In this document: piece after piece, positions 61,366-64,000 of the stretch
Position numbering within the stretch: position 1 is the stretch's first letter
Layout of the letters: each line of letters opens with the position of its first letter
Source: CAIKMD01 sp963702925
GTDB lineage: Bacteria > Pseudomonadota > Alphaproteobacteria > ATCC43930 > CGMCC-115725
Reading direction: 5' to 3'
DNA length: 64,000 bases
NCBI GenBank assembly: GCA_963702925.1
Contig: OY969771.1
Location: 186,001 to 250,000 of the forward strand
Notes under the pieces: generated by a model
The model's database searches: none
Told to the model about the DNA's origin: nothing
The model's input: the letters and a program-made list of their open reading frames with translations, nothing else
Program-made: the position numbers and the translations under genes

Positions 61366-62151
61366 TCAATAAGACCGCGCCGGCGCCAAAACGACATCGG
61401 CCGAGACCGAGAGCATGACCGTGGCATCGCCCGCTTGGGCCGCCGGCGGCGGTGCCTTGCGCGAGCCGGAGGCGGCCGCGCCGGTGCTGCGTGCGGCCGA
61501 GCGGTCGCTATCCTCATGGGCATTGCCGATCCCGATCTGTTTATAGTGGTCGATGCTCATGCCGAGATCCTTGGCGACATTGTCGGCGCGGGCGCGCAGC
61601 GCCGTGAGCGCGGTCGCGGTCAGCTCGTCCTGCACCGTGGTCAAAGTCTCGGGGGCGAGGAAGAAACGCATCTCCGACATCAGCAGTCCGCTGCTTTGCA
61701 GCTCGCCGACCAGGCTCAGCACCGCGTCGAAATCCTCCGAGGACAGGCTGAGGCTTTGGCTGCCTTGCCAGAGATCGTGCTCCTTGGTGCTGTAATCGCG
61801 ATCGACCGAGTACGAACCCGTCTCGGCGATCACCGCCGGATAGGCTTTGAGCTTCTCCAAGGCCGCGGCCATGCGTTTGTTGATCTCGGCCTGGATGGCG
61901 CGGCCGTTATTGCCTTTGGCCTCGATGCGCAGCTCGGCGCGCAAGCGGTCGCGCGCCATCACGCGCACCGCCTGCTGCGAGAGGTGGATTTCGGTCTTGC
62001 CGGGAATCTCCGGCGGCGCCGCATTGCCGCGCGGTTGGTCGGCGGCCCAGACCGGCACCAACGCGACAAAGAGAGAAAGGAAAAGAGCGGAAAGGAAGGC
62101 GAGCGGAAGCAAGGCGGAGCCGGCGCAAGCCGGCGAACCGAGGCGCGACAT
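61366..62151 (-). CDS. SIMPL-domain (DUF541) protein, periplasmic
   Basis: 261 residues with signal peptide to about VWA (residue 36). The SIMPL domain runs from about 50 to 210 with the typical ARDRLRAELRIEAKG, NKRMAAALEKLKAY, LSSEDFDAVLSLVGELQ and TALTALRARADNVAKDLGM segments. The C-terminal 50 residues are Ser/Ala-rich. SIMPL proteins are periplasmic and of uncertain function, some linked to oxidative stress. Confidence 0.85.
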   Translation of the reverse strand: MSRLGSPACAGSALLPLAFLSALFLSLFVALVPVWAADQPRGNAAPPEIPGKTEIHLSQQAVRVMARDRLRAELRIEAKGNNGRAIQAEINKRMAAALEKLKAYPAVIAETGSYSVDRDYSTKEHDLWQGSQSLSLSSEDFDAVLSLVGELQSSGLLMSEMRFFLAPETLTTVQDELTATALTALRARADNVAKDLGMSIDHYKQIGIGNAHEDSDRSAARSTGAAASGSRKAPPPAAQAGDATVMLSVSADVVLAPARSY

Positions 62152-62425
62152 CGAAGACCTCCATCGTCCCGCTGCAGGGGACGTTCTGGCGTCAATTCAC
62201 GTGTGTTGGGGGATCCGACAGCAAGGTGAACTGCCGAGGACGCATCATCTTGCGCGATTGCGCCTTATCTTTGTCGGCGCGCGGGTGGCATTGCGGTATT
62301 TCGCGCGCGATCCACCGCGGACCGCGTAAGACCCGGTTTGCGGCGCGATGCGGATGGGACGAGAAAGACTCCCGCGCCGGTTGTACAGTATGCTGGGTTA
62401 GGTTATGCAGCCCGGGAGGAGACCG

Positions 62426-62653
62426 ATGACAGAAACACCGCCATTGCCTCTGCCGCTCGCGGAAGCACACGACCATCGCTGTTACCAAGCACCGACCGCC
62501 ATCGACTTGAAAAGCGCGACGCGGCCCTCGCAGCTCGCGCCGGCTCATATCCAGCTTCGTCTGGAGACCGGACACGAGCTGGATATCCCGGTGACACAGC
62601 ATGCGATCGACGCCCTCTATCGGGTGCTGAAGAGCATGACGACGAAGCCCTAG
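62426..62653 (+). CDS. Small protein, unrecognised
   Basis: 75 residues from ATG 62426 (GGGAGGA upstream). Contains PSQLAPAHIQLRLETGHELDIPVTQHAIDALYRVLKSM; no signal peptide. It lies 80 bases before the binding-protein-like gene and could be in the same transcript. Confidence 0.6.
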   Translation: MTETPPLPLPLAEAHDHRCYQAPTAIDLKSATRPSQLAPAHIQLRLETGHELDIPVTQHAIDALYRVLKSMTTKP

Positions 62654-62733
62654 GCGATGATGCCTTCGGTGACGAGCGCGACGGATCCGTCAAAAATCGT
62701 TCAACGACCGAGATTGACTCAAGGGAGGACGAC

Positions 62734-63612
62734 ATGGGTAAATTCGTGATCGGGCCGCATTTCCGCTTGCAGGAATGGGTTGCCGAGGAAAAAGGCTATT
62801 TCGCCGCCGAAGGCCTCGACTATGTGTTCGAGGAAACCATGCCGTCGAGCAGCGGCGCCGCGCATCATCTCGGCAACAAGGTCGGCGCGTTCCAAACCAT
62901 CGAGGCGGGCCGCACTTGCGACGTCAGCGGCGCCTGCCACTGGACCGTCAATGTCGCGGCGAGCCAAGGCCACGGCAAGCTTTATGCCGATGCCTATTCG
63001 GTCTCGCCCGCCGGCGTCTTCGTGCCGCCGGAATCGGCGATCAAGGAGCCCAAGGATTTGGCCGGGGTGCCGATCTCGGTCGGCTATCAATCGGGCAGCC
63101 ATTACGCGACCATCCAGGCGCTCGAACAGTTCATGCCCATGAGCGACATCAAGCTGAGCTTTGCCGACGGGCTGTTGTTCAGCCGCATGGAGATGTTGTT
63201 CGACCGCAAAGTGCCGGCGGTCTCGGTGTTCAGCGGGCCTTATTATTTCCTCGAGCAGCTCGGCTTCCGCAAAATCCTCAATTCCACCTTCATGATGGCG
63301 GCAAGCGTCAGCGGCGATCCCGATCCCGGCGATGTGCGCAAATACTTCGCCGCCTTGCGCAAGGCGCAGCGCGACATCGATCTCCGCCCCGAGCTGTACA
63401 CGCATTTCTACAAGAAGGAATTCCCGGTCCGCTTCCATGCGATGATGGACACGCGGCGCTGGGGCCCGGGCGAGCGGATCGTGTTCGAGCCCTATACCAA
63501 AGAGATGTTCGAGGATTCTCAAGCCTGGATCCGCGCCCGCGGGATTTTCCCCGATGGCGATCTCGGCTCGGGCGATTATCAGCGCTCGGTCGTCAGCGTC
63601 GCCGCGGAATAG
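62734..63612 (+). CDS. ABC-type substrate-binding-like protein without signal peptide
   Basis: 292 residues from ATG 62734 (AAGGGAGG upstream). The fold signature is that of NMT1/SsuA-like type-2 periplasmic binding proteins: HFRLQEWVAEEKGYFAAEGLDYVFEE, then DLAGVPISVGYQSGSHYATIQALEQ and the later RKYFAALRKAQRD. No export signal is present, and no ABC permease or ATPase is nearby. Substrate unknown; a cytoplasmic enzyme-like relative such as a THI5-type protein is possible. Confidence 0.75.
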   Translation: MGKFVIGPHFRLQEWVAEEKGYFAAEGLDYVFEETMPSSSGAAHHLGNKVGAFQTIEAGRTCDVSGACHWTVNVAASQGHGKLYADAYSVSPAGVFVPPESAIKEPKDLAGVPISVGYQSGSHYATIQALEQFMPMSDIKLSFADGLLFSRMEMLFDRKVPAVSVFSGPYYFLEQLGFRKILNSTFMMAASVSGDPDPGDVRKYFAALRKAQRDIDLRPELYTHFYKKEFPVRFHAMMDTRRWGPGERIVFEPYTKEMFEDSQAWIRARGIFPDGDLGSGDYQRSVVSVAAE

Positions 63613-63629
63613 CGCTTCGCGCAAAGCTC

Positions 63630-63670
63630 GGCGTCCTTGGTGCCGCAAGGCGGCGACACCAAGCGACGCC
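63630..63670. terminator. Hairpin between convergent genes
   Basis: GGCGTCCTTGGTG and CACCAAGCGACGCC pair almost fully (one bulged base) across a 14-base loop. It lies between the plus-strand gene ending at 63612 and the minus-strand gene ending at 63678. No T run follows on either strand. Confidence 0.4.
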
Positions 63671-63677
63671 GGCGCAT

Positions 63678-64000
63678 TCAGGGCATCGATTCGGTGATGA
63701 CCTTCATGGCGCTTTGGCCGTCATAGGCACCGCCATGCATGACCGTGTCCTGCACGAGATAGGCCTTGCCGTCATGCACCAACACCATCACGCCGGTGAG
63801 CGGCTTGGCGTTCTTCATCAGCTCGGCGGCGGTGGCGACGGTCAATTGCCGCTCCGTGAAAGCGCCATTGGAAGCGATCACCATGACCATGTAGGGCGCA
63901 GAGCGCTGTTCCTGCGCGCTCACGGTCGTGTTGGCGCCGGGTTGCCCGGGCAGAGCCGTGTCGGCGCGCGCCGCGAGCGGCAAGGCGGCAACGGCACCGA
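63678..64000 (-). CDS. Small secreted protein, 5' end outside the window
   Basis: The frame is open to the window edge. The visible 107 residues begin inside a signal peptide (GAVAALPLAARA) and then carry SAPYMVMVIASNGAFTERQLTV and VMVLVHDGKAYLVQDTVMHGG. No recognised family. The TTG at 63983 is not needed as a start because the export signal continues upstream. Confidence 0.55.
   Translation of the reverse strand, partial: GAVAALPLAARADTALPGQPGANTTVSAQEQRSAPYMVMVIASNGAFTERQLTVATAAELMKNAKPLTGVMVLVHDGKAYLVQDTVMHGGAYDGQSAMKVITESMP

Overview
The window reads as one chromosomal segment of a GC-rich alphaproteobacterium. Support for that placement: a ChvI-type response regulator, a SigF/NrsF pair, a textbook CtrA box (TTAA-N7-TTAACCAT), TctABC transport, short 4-base overlaps between cotranscribed genes and frequent GTG starts. 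I cannot name a genus. I saw no tRNA, rRNA, CRISPR array or prophage. The only mobile element is one IS5-type insertion sequence.

Layout. 1-6776 is an envelope and peptidoglycan block: the tail of a nitroreductase-like gene, two L,D-transpeptidases, an Lpp-like lipoprotein ending in Arg-Lys, a polysaccharide deacetylase, a DUF4015 glycosidase-like protein and a serine hydrolase-NamZ fusion. 6773-12053 (minus) is a tight nucleotide/NAD salvage operon: type-2 thymidine (AMP) phosphorylase, PhnN, nicotinamidase, nicotinate phosphoribosyltransferase, with an amino acid dehydrogenase upstream. 12261-16734 (minus) is a carrier-protein operon: FkbH-like HAD protein, ACP, AAC(3)-fold acyltransferase, VOC protein and DUF4910 aminopeptidase. 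17303-21199 holds a repeat-bearing membrane protein, a ChvI-like regulator and two lipoproteins. 21512-29696 holds imelysin, a di-haem peroxidase, a phospholipase C-like phosphoesterase and a secreted propeller-like protein, plus a divergent second phosphoesterase broken by a frameshift. 29956-33072 holds a secretin gene interrupted by an amber codon and a prepilin peptidase. 33305-36719 is a tandem pair of related secreted proteins with His/Asp-rich tails.

36745-40121 is a SigF-type stress locus: OpgC-like and DoxX-like membrane proteins, a small secreted protein, and sigma factor plus NrsF anti-sigma, with a recognisable sigma-F promoter between the divergent arms. 40228-48781 is mixed metabolism (TTC38-like TPR, DUF2252, luciferase-like monooxygenase, 2OG-Fe oxygenase, cysteine-cluster protein, MFS, DUF962, diiron ferritin-like protein). 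48877-55488 is a catabolic operon: MFS, TctC-TctA-TctB, UbiD decarboxylase and class II aldolase, ended by the IS5 element. 56394-64000 is a set of small proteins, two secreted Ig-like proteins, a SIMPL protein and a signal-less binding-protein homologue. It also holds a CtrA box followed by a 16-codon ORF and a terminator, and a TGTGGATATCCACA palindrome cluster.

The most interesting systems are the FkbH-ACP-AAC(3) module, the inferred AMP-to-PRPP-to-NAD route, the tandem secreted paralogues, the CtrA-box mini-transcript, and three apparent gene-breaking lesions (gspD amber codon, phosphoesterase frameshift, propeller C-terminal frameshift).
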